A stretch of 21,142 nt of DNA from Bacillota bacterium (lineage in GTDB: Bacteria > Bacillota > Clostridia > Christensenellales > CAG-138), in assembly GCA_023458355.1 (NCBI GenBank), contig JAEWZS010000176.1, positions 1-21,142 on the forward strand, written 5' to 3'. Below the pieces are notes generated by a model. The model had not been told where the DNA came from and did not search any database. It worked only from the letters and a program-made list of their open reading frames with translations. Positions 1 to 7,145 of the stretch are shown in pieces. The position numbers were made by a program, and so were the translations under genes. Each line of letters opens with the position of its first letter. The stretch's first letter is position 1.

Positions 1-69
1 TCCGCTGATGCGAATGACTGCAATCGCACCTCCGGCGGGCGTAGCAAGTGCATATATGGTATCCGTCAC
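1..69 (-). CDS. mnmE: tRNA uridine-5-carboxymethylaminomethyl GTPase MnmE, N-terminal fragment
   Basis: Only the first 23 codons are inside the window; the gene runs off the left edge. The peptide begins MTDTIYALATPAGGAIAVIR and continues ISG, the typical MnmE N-terminus (the tetrahydrofolate-binding domain starts with an ATP-G-G--IRISG pattern). MnmE is a GTPase that works with MnmG to modify the wobble uridine of certain tRNAs. I chose the GTG start because GGAGG lies seven bases upstream and the family consensus begins here. Its position after rpmH-rnpA-yidD-yidC-jag is the standard Firmicutes order. A terminator and a separate promoter lie between jag and this gene, so it can be expressed independently. 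Confidence 0.85.
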   Translation of the reverse strand, partial: MTDTIYALATPAGGAIAVIRISG

Positions 70-110
70 GATGCGGCCTCCTTTATTCATGAGAGATCAA
101 CGTCCCTGTT

Positions 111-140
111 ATTGTATCCCAAAACTGGAAGAAACGACAA
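111..140 (-). promoter_or_regulatory. Candidate sigma-A promoter of mnmE
   Basis: On the minus strand TTGTCG (135-140) and TACAAT (111-116) are separated by 18 bases. The site lies between the jag terminator and the mnmE start, leaving a short leader. This is a sequence match only. Confidence 0.6.
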
Positions 141-167
141 CAGTATGGTGTTTAAGTCGAAGTAACG

Positions 168-200
168 AAAAAATGAGCCCCGCTATTTGGGGCTCATTTT
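168..200 (-). terminator. Intrinsic terminator after jag
   Basis: A perfect 12-bp inverted repeat (AAAATGAGCCCC at 170-181, its complement at 189-200) with a 7-base loop is followed on the minus strand by a run of T. It lies about 80 bases beyond the jag stop and closes the rpmH-to-jag transcript. A-rich flanks mean it could also stop transcripts from the other side. Confidence 0.85.
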
Positions 201-277
201 CTATCAAATCCGGCTTAATTATAAACCATAAAGTTCTTTTGTCTTACTTTTCTTTCAAGAAAAGTAAGCGTACCCCA

Positions 278-1246
278 TTAGCGCTGCTTCAGCGTTATCA
301 CTACGCGGCGGTTAGGCTCTTCGCCTTCGCTGTGGGTGGTCACATAGGGGTGATTTTGGAGCGTGGCATGGAGTACGCGGCGCTCGTAGGGATTCATTGG
401 TTCAAGCGAACGAGGCTTGCCGGTGGCTTTTACCTGTGAAGCGAGGCGGCGGGCAAGACGCGTTAGCGTCTGCTCGCGCTTTTCGCGGTAGTCTTCGGTG
501 TCGATGTTAACGCGAAGATAGCCTTCCTCTTTACGGTTGCGGTTAAGGCAGAGCGATGCGAGATACTGAAGTGCATCGAGCGTTTCGCCGCGGTGCCCGA
601 TTAAAATGCCCATGGTATCGCTGTCGATGTAGAGCTTAAGACCGTCCGCATCCTGCGCGGCAAGTATTTTAGCATCCACACCCATGCGAGAAACGACGCC
701 CTTTAAAAATTCCGCTGCGCGGTTGCCCTCTGCGGCCTCTATCGTGTATTTGATTTTTTCTCTTGGTTCCTGCGGCTTTTCACTTTGTCGGCTTTGCTCG
801 CGACGAGGACCGCGATCACTGCGGCTACGGTCGGTGCGGGGCTTATCTATGCGTGGCTCGGAACTTTGCGATAAACTTTTCTCGGGCTCTGAAAGTCGTG
901 ATTCTAAAGATACGGCTGCGGCGTCGACGCGCGGGCGCTCATTGCGGCGCGGCTGCTCAGGTCGACTCGGGCGCTGCTCGAAATTTCTTTCGCGGCGGGG
1001 CTCACGCTCAAAACCGCGGCTTTCCCTGTGCCCTTCATGGCTTTGCATATATTCCGGAAGGATAATTTCCTCGGGTACGCGCTCGGTAAGCTTTACGACA
1101 GCGGGTTTGGCGCCAAGGCCAAACACACCCTTTGTTTCCTGCTGTACAATTTCTATCTCGACTTCGTCGATGGAGGTGCCAAGCTCCGCGAGGCCGTTAA
1201 AGATTGCCTCGTCGATGGACTTGCCACTCGCTTCGATGCTTCTCAT
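278..1246 (-). CDS. jag: RNA-binding protein Jag/KhpB (SpoIIIJ-associated)
   Basis: 322 aa. The N-terminal Jag_N domain (about residues 1-53) has the usual IEASGKSIDEAI and KGVFGLG segments. Residues about 70-165 form a long low-complexity linker rich in Arg, Glu, Ser and Pro. The KH domain follows (about 167-240) with its GHRG loop at 217-220. A C-terminal R3H domain has the R-x3-H signature at R289/H293. Jag proteins bind RNA and in Gram-positives are linked to cell-envelope control and sporulation; the partner YidC is encoded immediately upstream. The ATG overlaps the yidC stop (ATGA) and has GGAGG seven bases upstream, so the two are translationally coupled. The length exceeds many Jag proteins because of the linker. 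Confidence 0.95.
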   Translation of the reverse strand: MRSIEASGKSIDEAIFNGLAELGTSIDEVEIEIVQQETKGVFGLGAKPAVVKLTERVPEEIILPEYMQSHEGHRESRGFEREPRRERNFEQRPSRPEQPRRNERPRVDAAAVSLESRLSEPEKSLSQSSEPRIDKPRTDRSRSDRGPRREQSRQSEKPQEPREKIKYTIEAAEGNRAAEFLKGVVSRMGVDAKILAAQDADGLKLYIDSDTMGILIGHRGETLDALQYLASLCLNRNRKEEGYLRVNIDTEDYREKREQTLTRLARRLASQVKATGKPRSLEPMNPYERRVLHATLQNHPYVTTHSEGEEPNRRVVITLKQR

Positions 1247-2235
1247 TTTTTATCCTCCTGTGCGGGCTCCTTGCGCGGAAATTTTTTGTTGAGTAGTAAG
1301 TTTATCCCAATACCGAATATGCTGCTGAGTGTCCAGTAAATGGCAAATGCCGCGCTGTTGCTTAAGCAGAAGACAAACGTCATGATGGGGAACATGTACA
1401 TCATCATTTTGTTGGTCTTTTGCGCCTGCTCGTTTGCAGCAGTCTGCGGTTGGTTCTTTTGCATAATCCACGATGCAACAAGCTGTGCACCGGCGGAGAG
1501 AATGGGCAAAATAAACCAGCCGTTATTAACGCCGGGATACATCTTATCAACAAGAGGCTGCATGATGGCGTTGTAGTTCGCTACGGCACTCTCACCTGTT
1601 AAAAAGCGGAATGTTTCTACGGTTGCAATACCGTCAGCGGTCTTCGTTGTGACAAGCTCGCGTACGGCAACCCCTATCTCAATTAGCTTATCCCAAACCT
1701 GCGGATTATCTTTCAAAAAGAGAAGCTTTGACAGGTCCTGGGTCTTTAAAAATGCAGCGGCATCCATGATAACAGGGGTCATGCCGTTATCAGCCTGCCA
1801 AATATTGTTGATCCAAAGGAATTTGAACGACGTAAGAAGCTGCTCTTGTTCTGCACCGGTTGTTACGAGAAGGCGAATCATCTGCTCGTAGGACCAGAAA
1901 CGGAACGCAGCGATGAAGCAGAAGAAAAGCGGCATGGTGATGAGCATGGGAAGGCAGCTGCCCCACATGCTTACGCCCTTTTCCTTCATGAACTTGGATT
2001 GCTCCTGCTGAAAGCGTTGCGGATTATCCTTGTACTTTTTCTGCAGCCTTGCGAGGTCGGGTTGAATCTCGGCCATCTGCGCGCTCGATTTACGCGTTTT
2101 GATATCGGAAAAAACGGTGATGGCGCGGAGGATTACGGTGCTGATGAGAATCGTAAAAAATACGCTTCCGATGTTGGAATAAATCCATTTCATGGCTTCC
2201 AAAAACCATGTGGTCAAAAAGAAATCGCCTTGCAT
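1243..2235 (-). CDS. yidC: Membrane protein insertase YidC/Oxa1/SpoIIIJ
   Basis: 330 aa. Hydrophobic segments lie at about residues 20-42, 92-114, 240-258 and 278-315. The conserved Arg in the first core helix is R37 (VILRAITVF). A charged cytoplasmic helical hairpin lies at about 45-90 (QPDLARLQKKYKDNPQR is typical). No lipobox signal peptide is seen, unlike B. subtilis SpoIIIJ. The loop between the second and third helices (about 118-236) is roughly 120 residues, long for a Gram-positive YidC. The protein inserts and folds membrane proteins, alone or with SecYEG. GAGG lies seven bases before the ATG. It is probably in one operon with yidD upstream and jag downstream. Confidence 0.95.
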   Translation of the reverse strand: MQGDFFLTTWFLEAMKWIYSNIGSVFFTILISTVILRAITVFSDIKTRKSSAQMAEIQPDLARLQKKYKDNPQRFQQEQSKFMKEKGVSMWGSCLPMLITMPLFFCFIAAFRFWSYEQMIRLLVTTGAEQEQLLTSFKFLWINNIWQADNGMTPVIMDAAAFLKTQDLSKLLFLKDNPQVWDKLIEIGVAVRELVTTKTADGIATVETFRFLTGESAVANYNAIMQPLVDKMYPGVNNGWFILPILSAGAQLVASWIMQKNQPQTAANEQAQKTNKMMMYMFPIMTFVFCLSNSAAFAIYWTLSSIFGIGINLLLNKKFPRKEPAQEDKK

Positions 2236-2308
2236 TGAATTGCCTCGCTTTCAAAAAGCATCGCACCAAGTAGAGAGGGTGCTGTAATTTTCAATGTAGT
2301 ATGTATTT

Positions 2309-2379
2309 GCGGCGGGAAGGGGGACTGCCTTCCTCAGCGATCTTCGCCGCATGCTTTAGGATAAGGGTTTAGCCCCTTA
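2309..2379 (-). other. Hairpins in the yidD-yidC spacer
   Basis: The 147-base gap between yidD and yidC holds two inverted repeats. GCGGCG/CGCCGC (2309-2314 with 2345-2350) encloses GGAAGG/CCTTCC (2315-2320 with 2328-2333), and TAAGGG/CCCTTA pairs 2362-2367 with 2374-2379. Neither is followed by a T run on the minus strand. They look more like RNA processing or stability structures than a terminator. Confidence 0.4.
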
Positions 2380-2382
2380 CCT

Positions 2383-2604
2383 TTATGGAACGGGGTCGTA
2401 GCCGCCTCTTGAAAACGGGTTGCACCTGAGTACGCGCTTCATGGCAAGCCATGTGCCTTTTTTAAGGCCATGCTTTTCTATAGCCTCTGTGGCGTAGTGT
2501 GAGCAGGTGGGAATGTAGCGGCAGGACGCGGGCAGAAGCGGGGATACAAACGCCTGATAACCCCGTATCAAAGACAAAAGAGATATCTTAAGAAATGCCC
2601 TCAT
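2383..2604 (-). CDS. yidD: Membrane protein insertion efficiency factor YidD
   Basis: 73 aa with the full family pattern: a basic amphipathic N-terminus (about 1-20), then LPASCRYIPTCSHYA, AIEKHGLKKG, and a C-terminal CNPFSRGGYDPVP. The three conserved cysteines are C28, C34 and C61. YidD is a small membrane-associated protein thought to assist YidC-dependent insertion. The ATG overlaps the rnpA stop by four bases (ATGA), giving translational coupling. Confidence 0.95.
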   Translation of the reverse strand: MRAFLKISLLSLIRGYQAFVSPLLPASCRYIPTCSHYATEAIEKHGLKKGTWLAMKRVLRCNPFSRGGYDPVP

Positions 2605-2948
2605 CGTTCCTGTTCCTTGAGTAGGTTCGCCTTGGTGATCAGATGCCGCATAGAAGCGGCAAGTACACTAAACCGCTCCTCAACTGCGGCTTCGCGTGCG
2701 ATAAAAATGATGTCGTAACCCTCTTTCATCATGGGGATGAGAGGGGTTATCACCTCGCGAAGACGGCGTTTAACGCGGTTTCTGACAACGCTGTTTCCTA
2801 TTTTTTTGCTTACGGAAAAGCCGACGCGCACCCGTTTCTCCTTAGAGCGGGCGCACAACAGAACGAGTTGTTTGGTTGCGTTGGATTTTCCGACGCGGTA
2901 TACGTGGCGGAAATTCTTGTTCCGCTTGAGCGAATAACAGCGTTTCAT
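2601..2948 (-). CDS. rnpA: Ribonuclease P protein component
   Basis: 115 aa, normal family length. The RNR signature RNRVKRRLRE is at 56-65, preceded by GFSVSKKIGNSV. The N-terminal LKRNKNFRHVYRVGKS is also typical. The protein binds the RNase P RNA and helps position pre-tRNA 5' leaders for cleavage. Its own Shine-Dalgarno is weak (AAAGG lies well upstream of the ATG). The 133-base spacer from rpmH carries two hairpins. Confidence 0.97.
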   Translation of the reverse strand: MKRCYSLKRNKNFRHVYRVGKSNATKQLVLLCARSKEKRVRVGFSVSKKIGNSVVRNRVKRRLREVITPLIPMMKEGYDIIFIAREAAVEERFSVLAASMRHLITKANLLKEQER

Positions 2949-3002
2949 TGCGTAGTTTTGGCTTAACCTTTTTCATGCGTAAACCGCATGGAATCTTTTG
3001 CT

Positions 3003-3024
3003 GCACCGTACAGCTGTACGGCGC
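3003..3024. other. Palindrome in the rpmH-rnpA spacer
   Basis: CCGTACAGCTGTACGG (3006-3021) is a perfect 16-base palindrome, extended by two further GC pairs after one mismatch. It lies 55-75 bases before the rnpA ATG. It may be a protein-binding dyad or an RNA hairpin that lets rpmH and rnpA be expressed at different levels. Its role is unproven. Confidence 0.4.
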
Positions 3025-3050
3025 AAACACCTGTTCTTTGATAAAAGCGC

Positions 3051-3071
3051 ACGGCAAGCGAAGCCTGCCGT
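3051..3071 (-). other. Stem-loop just after rpmH (possible partial terminator)
   Basis: ACGGCAAGC (3051-3059) pairs with GCCTGCCGT (3063-3071) around a 3-base loop: nine pairs with one G-U wobble. On the minus strand it begins about 11 bases after the rpmH stop, and a short TTTT follows after GCGC. A partial terminator or processing site here would fit the excess of L34 over RnpA needed by the cell. Confidence 0.45.
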
Positions 3072-3081
3072 GAAGCGCGTT

Positions 3082-3216
3082 TTACGCGGATAGAACTTTT
3101 CTGTTCTTAAGCCGCCTGCGGGCGAGAACTTTTCGTCCGTTTGCGGTCTTCATGCGCTGGCGGAAGCCATGCACCTTTTTCCGCTGCCTTTTTTTGGGCT
3201 GGTAAGTCTGAAGCAT
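3082..3216 (-). CDS. rpmH: 50S ribosomal protein L34
   Basis: 44 codons. The product begins MLQTYQPKKRQRKKVHGFRQ and ends with VLARRRLKNRKVLSA, an essentially complete L34 sequence of normal length. It has Leu-Gln at positions 2-3 where Lys-Arg is more common. The protein is a very basic component of the large ribosomal subunit. GAGGTG lies nine bases before the ATG. It is the first gene of the leftward rpmH-rnpA-yidD-yidC-jag transcript and is followed by hairpins that may tune downstream expression. Confidence 0.96.
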   Translation of the reverse strand: MLQTYQPKKRQRKKVHGFRQRMKTANGRKVLARRRLKNRKVLSA

Positions 3217-3362
3217 TGCTCGATACACCTCACTTTACGTTGATCTTCTTCAGGGCGTTTGGTGCGAAATACGGCGTAGTGCGCAACAAAAGCGCGTACC
3301 CCGCGCCAAAAGCCCTGCATATTACAAGTACGCTACTTGCTGACCATGGTTATCAGAAGTAG

Positions 3363-3392
3363 ATTATATAAGAAAGCCGGTAGAAATGTCAA
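3363..3392 (-). promoter_or_regulatory. Sigma-A promoter of the rpmH operon
   Basis: On the minus strand TTGACA (3387-3392) and TATAAT (3363-3368) both match the consensus exactly, with an 18-base spacer. Transcription would start near 3356, giving a leader of about 140 bases before rpmH. Such a strong promoter suits a ribosomal protein gene. Confidence 0.88.
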
Positions 3393-3537
3393 GAAATACG
3401 GGAGGCTCCAAAGCGCTTATTTTCTTATTTTTCTGTAAGGACCGGATTTTTGCTTATTCAGTCACAAGATATGGTATTTTTCAATGGTACACATCACAAA
3501 TTTTAAAAATTCATAAGTTAAGCGTGAAATTGCGCAC

Positions 3538-3566
3538 TTGCCACAGCCGCACGGTTTTGTTATCAT
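3538..3566 (+). promoter_or_regulatory. Candidate promoter of dnaA
   Basis: TTGCCA (3538-3543), a 17-base spacer and TATCAT (3561-3566), with TG one base upstream forming an extended -10. Transcription would start near 3573, about 140 bases before the dnaA ATG. The resulting leader contains a terminator-like hairpin and then DnaA boxes. Confidence 0.65.
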
Positions 3567-3618
3567 TAAAGACAAGCCTAGCTCCTGTCGGGCAAAGGCA
3601 AGATATGGATATACTTGT

Positions 3619-3643
3619 AAGCCGCCCGCAGGCCGGCTTTTTT
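3619..3643 (+). terminator. Terminator-like hairpin in the dnaA leader
   Basis: AAGCCG (3619-3624) pairs with CGGCTT (3634-3639), extended inside by CC/GG, and is followed by six T (3638-3643). The geometry is that of a rightward intrinsic terminator, but it lies between the dnaA promoter and the dnaA ATG. It could act as an attenuator, or end a short transcript of about 70 bases. The opposite strand has no T run. Confidence 0.55.
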
Positions 3644-3655
3644 CATCGAACAGGG

Positions 3656-3696
3656 TTATCCACACATTTATTCACAAAATGGTATAGTTATCAACA
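3656..3696 (+). promoter_or_regulatory. DnaA boxes upstream of dnaA (oriC, left part)
   Basis: Three boxes in the same direction: TTATCCACA (3656-3664, consensus), TTATTCACA (3668-3676, consensus TTATNCACA) and TTATCAACA (3688-3696, one mismatch). They lie 18 to 58 bases before the dnaA ATG. They fit both an origin subregion and dnaA autoregulation. The rest of the 498-base rpmH-dnaA spacer holds the two promoters, the leader hairpin and an AT-rich stretch at about 3415-3530. Confidence 0.85.
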
Positions 3697-3714
3697 TTCG
3701 GGGGGTTTTGGGGC

Positions 3715-5046
3715 ATGCAATCGGCGCAGTACGTTTGGGAAAAATCTATCATTGAGCTTAAAAAGCAGATGACAACGCCAAGTTTTGATACTTGGATATC
3801 TCCCATCGAACCGCTTTGTATTCGCGATAACGCACTTGTTTTGCTCGCGCAAAACAGTATCGCAAAAAACACGCTTATCAACATCTATACGACTACCGTG
3901 ACCAACGCTGTTAACAAGGCAAATGAAATGAGCCTTACCATATCCTTTGTCGATCCAAATGAAGCCAAGGATTATCGTGTGGAGCAGGATACATTTTTAA
4001 ATACATCTTTGACGTCTTCGCGCGATATGCAGTTAAATCCGAAGTTTACCTTCGATACTTTTGTTATAGGCAACTCCAACAGCTTCGCGCATGCGGCTGC
4101 AAAGGCTGTTGCCGACAATCCTTCCTCTGCTTATAACCCGCTTTTCATTTACGGTGGTGTAGGGCTTGGAAAAACACATTTGATGCATGCCATCGGAAAC
4201 CATATTCGTTCCTCTAAACCCAAGGCTAAAATCATCTATGTCACGAGTGAAGCTTTCATGAACGAGATGATACTTGCCATACAGGAAAACAAAAACGCGC
4301 AGTTTCGCAACAAGTACAGAAGCGTCGACGTACTTATGGTAGACGATATCCAGTTTATTTCCACGCGTGTGGGGTTGCAGGAAGAGTTTTTTAATACCTT
4401 CAATGCACTACATACAAATGGAAGGCAGGTCATATTAAGCTCCGATAAGCCCCCCATGGAGATGCAAACCCTAGAAGTGCGTCTGCGCTCACGCTTTGAA
4501 GGCGGCCTCATCGCCGATATTCAGCCTCCTGATATTGAGACGCGCGCCGCGATTTTACGCAAAAAGGTGATGAGTGAGAATATTTCCATCGATGAAAAGG
4601 TTATCACCTTCATCGCTGAAAAGGTGAATTCCAACATACGCCAGCTTGAAGGCTCATTAAACAGGGTTATTGCTTACTCGAACCTTACAAAGCGTCCCAT
4701 TGACATAACGCTTGCGGACACCGCTTTACGCGATATACTCCCCGGCTTTGAAAACCGTAAGATTACCATCGAGCTTATCCAGCAGGTGGTAGCCGATTAT
4801 TATTCCATCAGCCTCGACAGCCTTTTGTCGCAGCGGCGTACCATGGAGATAACCTACCCACGTCAGATTGCAATGTACCTTTGTAAGGAAATGACAGATT
4901 CCTCCCTCAAAAGCATCGGCAGAAGCTTTGGCGGGCGTGATCACACAACCGTTATCAGCGCTTGCAAAAAAATAGCTGCGGACATCGAAAAGGACGAGAA
5001 TCTTTCAGTCATCATGGAGGATCTGCAAAAACGTATCAAAAAGTAA
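3715..5046 (+). CDS. dnaA: Chromosomal replication initiator protein DnaA
   Basis: 443 aa, normal length. Domain I (about 1-85) contains the SFDTWISPIEPL interaction segment, and a short linker domain II follows. The AAA+ domain III begins near FTFDTFVIGNSN; Walker A GGVGLGKTH is at 147-155 and Walker B is VLMVDDIQF. Domain IV carries the DNA-binding signature FGGRDHTTV at 405-413. DnaA-ATP binds the boxes on either side of this gene and opens the origin. A G-rich run lies 9 bases before the ATG; no textbook GGAGG is present, so translation may be modest. The neighbours rpmH (divergent) and dnaN (downstream) are the classic context. Confidence 0.98.
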   Translation: MQSAQYVWEKSIIELKKQMTTPSFDTWISPIEPLCIRDNALVLLAQNSIAKNTLINIYTTTVTNAVNKANEMSLTISFVDPNEAKDYRVEQDTFLNTSLTSSRDMQLNPKFTFDTFVIGNSNSFAHAAAKAVADNPSSAYNPLFIYGGVGLGKTHLMHAIGNHIRSSKPKAKIIYVTSEAFMNEMILAIQENKNAQFRNKYRSVDVLMVDDIQFISTRVGLQEEFFNTFNALHTNGRQVILSSDKPPMEMQTLEVRLRSRFEGGLIADIQPPDIETRAAILRKKVMSENISIDEKVITFIAEKVNSNIRQLEGSLNRVIAYSNLTKRPIDITLADTALRDILPGFENRKITIELIQQVVADYYSISLDSLLSQRRTMEITYPRQIAMYLCKEMTDSSLKSIGRSFGGRDHTTVISACKKIAADIEKDENLSVIMEDLQKRIKK

Positions 5047-5065
5047 TGCTGTTTTACCCACATAT

Positions 5066-5232
5066 TTATCCACAAATGTTAAAAAAGGTATGTTAAAATG
5101 TGGATAACAATTTGTGGAAAATGTGCTTTGTGGGATAAGTGTTGAAAAGGTAACTATTTTGGGAATGTTTTTCCACAAGCTTCTCAACGGAGAAAAACAC
5201 CTTGTTTTCTGGGTTTTTGGGGCTTATCCACA
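5066..5232. promoter_or_regulatory. DnaA boxes in the dnaA-dnaN spacer (oriC, right part)
   Basis: Consensus TTATCCACA occurs at 5066-5074 (+), 5099-5107 (-) and 5224-5232 (+). One-mismatch TTTTCCACA occurs at 5113-5121 (-) and 5169-5177 (+). A TTATCCCACA-like site with one extra base lies near 5130. With the boxes upstream of dnaA this gives a bipartite oriC of the Firmicutes type. A possible dnaN -10 (TAAAAT, 5094-5099) touches the second box. Confidence 0.88.
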
Positions 5233-5240
5233 GTTTCCAA

Positions 5241-5265
5241 CCCCCTACTAGAACTACTACTATTA
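5241..5265. promoter_or_regulatory. DnaA-trio-like unwinding element of oriC
   Basis: Directly after the box at 5224-5232 comes a short C-rich stretch (5241-5245) and then successive triplets CTA CTA GAA CTA CTA CTA TTA (5245-5265), followed by AT-rich DNA up to the dnaN Shine-Dalgarno. This matches the box / GC-rich / trio order described for the B. subtilis basal unwinding system, where DnaA filaments load on repeated trinucleotides. The function is inferred from the match. Confidence 0.72.
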
Positions 5266-5293
5266 AGAAATATGTTGTAAACGGAGGGATCGT

Positions 5294-6400
5294 ATGCGCT
5301 TCTATATTTCAACAGCTGACCTCAACGCCGGTATTTCCGTGATAGCCAAGGCATTGCCTTCGAAGACGGCTATGCCTATTTTAGAAGGCATCTATGCGGA
5401 AGCACAGGGTAACAACCTGTTGTTGCGTTGTAACGACCTCTCGTTACAAATAGAAACGCTTCTTCCGGCTACCGTCGATAAAGAAGGATCTTTGGTTTTT
5501 CCCGGCCGCCTTTTCTCTGATCTTGCGCGCAGGCAGCCCGATGAGCAGACCATGATTGAAACTGATAAAACAACCGTCACCATGAAAAGCGGACGCGCTC
5601 GTGCCACTATGCAGGCATTTGATGCAGCCGAATACCATTCCATGCCTTTTTCCCGGCAGGAGTTTTTTGTAAACATCAAAAAGAACACTTTGAAGAGCAT
5701 GATCAGGCAAACCATATTTGCTACCGCGCAGGATGAGACAAAACCAATCTTAACAGGTGTGCTTCTTGAAATCAGCGAAGGACTTCTTTCCATGGTAGCG
5801 CTTGACGGTTACAGGCTGGCGCTGCGTCGTGAGAGTACGGATGGCGTAGATGGTGAGCAAAAGGTAGTCGTTCCTGCAAAATCTTTGCTTGAAATTGGAC
5901 GCATACTTGAGGATTCAGACGATGTAATAAAGGTCGTTTTCTCAAAGACCCATCTAATGATAGATCTTGAACACACAAAGATAACGACGAGGTTGTTAGA
6001 AGGCGAATTTATTAAATATAAGCAGATACTTCCTGAAAACCATACCACCCGCGTACGCGTGAACCGCCAGGAACTTTTAGACAGCATTGAGCGCGTTTCA
6101 CTCATTGCCCGCGAAGGTAAGTCTAACCTTGTAAAATTTTCCTTTTCCGGTGAAACTCTCGCTATTTCTGCCAATTCAGAAGCCGGTAAGAGCAACGAGG
6201 AAATAGCCGTTTCCGTTATGGGAAGCGAACTTGAAATAGCGTTTAATGCCAAATACGTAAGCGATGTTTTAAAGGCGCTTGAAGAGGATGAAATATTCCT
6301 TGAAATGAACAGTAGTATAAGCCCCTGTGTGGTAAAACCTGTGCAGGGAGAAAAATATTACTTTCTTATACTTCCCGTCAGACTGTTCTCAGGGTTATAA
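5294..6400 (+). CDS. dnaN: DNA polymerase III sliding clamp (beta subunit)
   Basis: 368 aa, normal length for three repeated clamp domains. Family landmarks include the N-terminal LPSKTAMPILEGIYAEA, the middle TKPILTGVLLEI and ALDGYRLALRR, and the C-terminal YYFLILPVRL that ends nearly all DnaN proteins. The clamp encircles DNA and tethers the replicative polymerase. GGAGGG lies five bases before the ATG. Unlike many Firmicutes, no recF or gyrB follows; the gene ends in a strong terminator facing leftward genes. Confidence 0.98.
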   Translation: MRFYISTADLNAGISVIAKALPSKTAMPILEGIYAEAQGNNLLLRCNDLSLQIETLLPATVDKEGSLVFPGRLFSDLARRQPDEQTMIETDKTTVTMKSGRARATMQAFDAAEYHSMPFSRQEFFVNIKKNTLKSMIRQTIFATAQDETKPILTGVLLEISEGLLSMVALDGYRLALRRESTDGVDGEQKVVVPAKSLLEIGRILEDSDDVIKVVFSKTHLMIDLEHTKITTRLLEGEFIKYKQILPENHTTRVRVNRQELLDSIERVSLIAREGKSNLVKFSFSGETLAISANSEAGKSNEEIAVSVMGSELEIAFNAKYVSDVLKALEEDEIFLEMNSSISPCVVKPVQGEKYYFLILPVRLFSGL

Positions 6401-6413
6401 GAGAGAGGAATTT

Positions 6414-6447
6414 AAAAAGGCGTCCGATATTAGCGGACGCCTTTTTT
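6414..6447. terminator. Bidirectional terminator between dnaN and the dipeptidase gene
   Basis: GGCGTCCG (6419-6426) pairs perfectly with CGGACGCC (6434-6441) over a 7-base loop. Five A precede and six T follow, so both convergent transcripts meet a U-tract. It serves dnaN from the left and the dipeptidase/amidase unit from the right. Confidence 0.92.
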
Positions 6448-6467
6448 AATATTTAAATTCATTCAAA

Positions 6468-7097
6468 TCATCCGATTTCAAAATCAAAATAGATATCCGG
6501 AAAAGGTTCTTCTATCAACGCATAATGCCACCATTCCATTGGGTTGATTCGAAAGCCGCATGTAAGCATGGTATTCTTTAGTATAAAACGGTTTTCCATT
6601 TGCTTTTTTAATACCCCGTTTGTATCGTGCCATGATAGAGGATCCATAAAATCGAAATTCGTTCCCATATCGAGTTCTTGAAGCGTATCCAAAGTAACAA
6701 GCGTAAGATCCACTGCACAGCCGCGTGTATGCCCAGACCGCTTTGAAATATAGTCAAGCTTAAAAAGGTCTTCTTTTTTAATATTTGGATAATGGGTTTC
6801 TTTTTGTAAGGTGTCAGAAGTATCAAGAGCCCATGCGGTAAACGCATCTACGGAGCGCTGAGGGCGGTAGGCATCGTATAACTTTATCAATAAACCTTGC
6901 TTTGTAAATAGCTTTTCTGCGCGTTTGAGAGAGGCTGCAACGGAATTGCTCAGCACCACAAAAGGCGCGTTGTAGCCTACAACCGGCCTGCCTGTAAAGT
7001 TGTCAAAAGAGAAATATTTCGCGTCTGTAATGCAGGACAAACCGCAATCGTCCGCATAGCAAAAACCTTGAGGCAAAGGTATTTTTTTATATGTCAT
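6468..7097 (-). CDS. D-alanyl-D-alanine dipeptidase, VanX/DdpX type (peptidase M15D)
   Basis: 209 aa, close to VanX length. The family residues are all visible: the DAYRP segment with R78, the zinc motif S-x-H-x3-G-x-A-x-D at 121-130 (H123, D130 as ligands), and the E-x2-H site at 188-191 (E188 as catalytic base, H191 as third ligand). The enzyme cleaves free D-Ala-D-Ala. No signal peptide is seen, so it is probably cytoplasmic. It lies 48 bases after the CwlD-like gene on the same strand and is likely co-transcribed, which suggests peptidoglycan turnover or nutrient use. No vanA/vanH/vanRS neighbours exist, so a resistance role is not supported. The start has no clear Shine-Dalgarno. Confidence 0.88.
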   Translation of the reverse strand: MTYKKIPLPQGFCYADDCGLSCITDAKYFSFDNFTGRPVVGYNAPFVVLSNSVAASLKRAEKLFTKQGLLIKLYDAYRPQRSVDAFTAWALDTSDTLQKETHYPNIKKEDLFKLDYISKRSGHTRGCAVDLTLVTLDTLQELDMGTNFDFMDPLSWHDTNGVLKKQMENRFILKNTMLTCGFRINPMEWWHYALIEEPFPDIYFDFEIG

Positions 7098-7145
7098 GCC
7101 ATTAAGATAGCATGAAAAAGAATTTGCTTCAATGGATGGATATTC

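Noticed and set aside
684..1292. 202-codon plus-strand frame rich in Arg/Ser
   Set aside because: Antisense to the low-complexity linker of jag; no ribosome-binding site or family match.
6468..7097. Vancomycin-resistance cassette
   Set aside because: Only a VanX-type dipeptidase is present; no ligase, dehydrogenase or two-component genes lie nearby.
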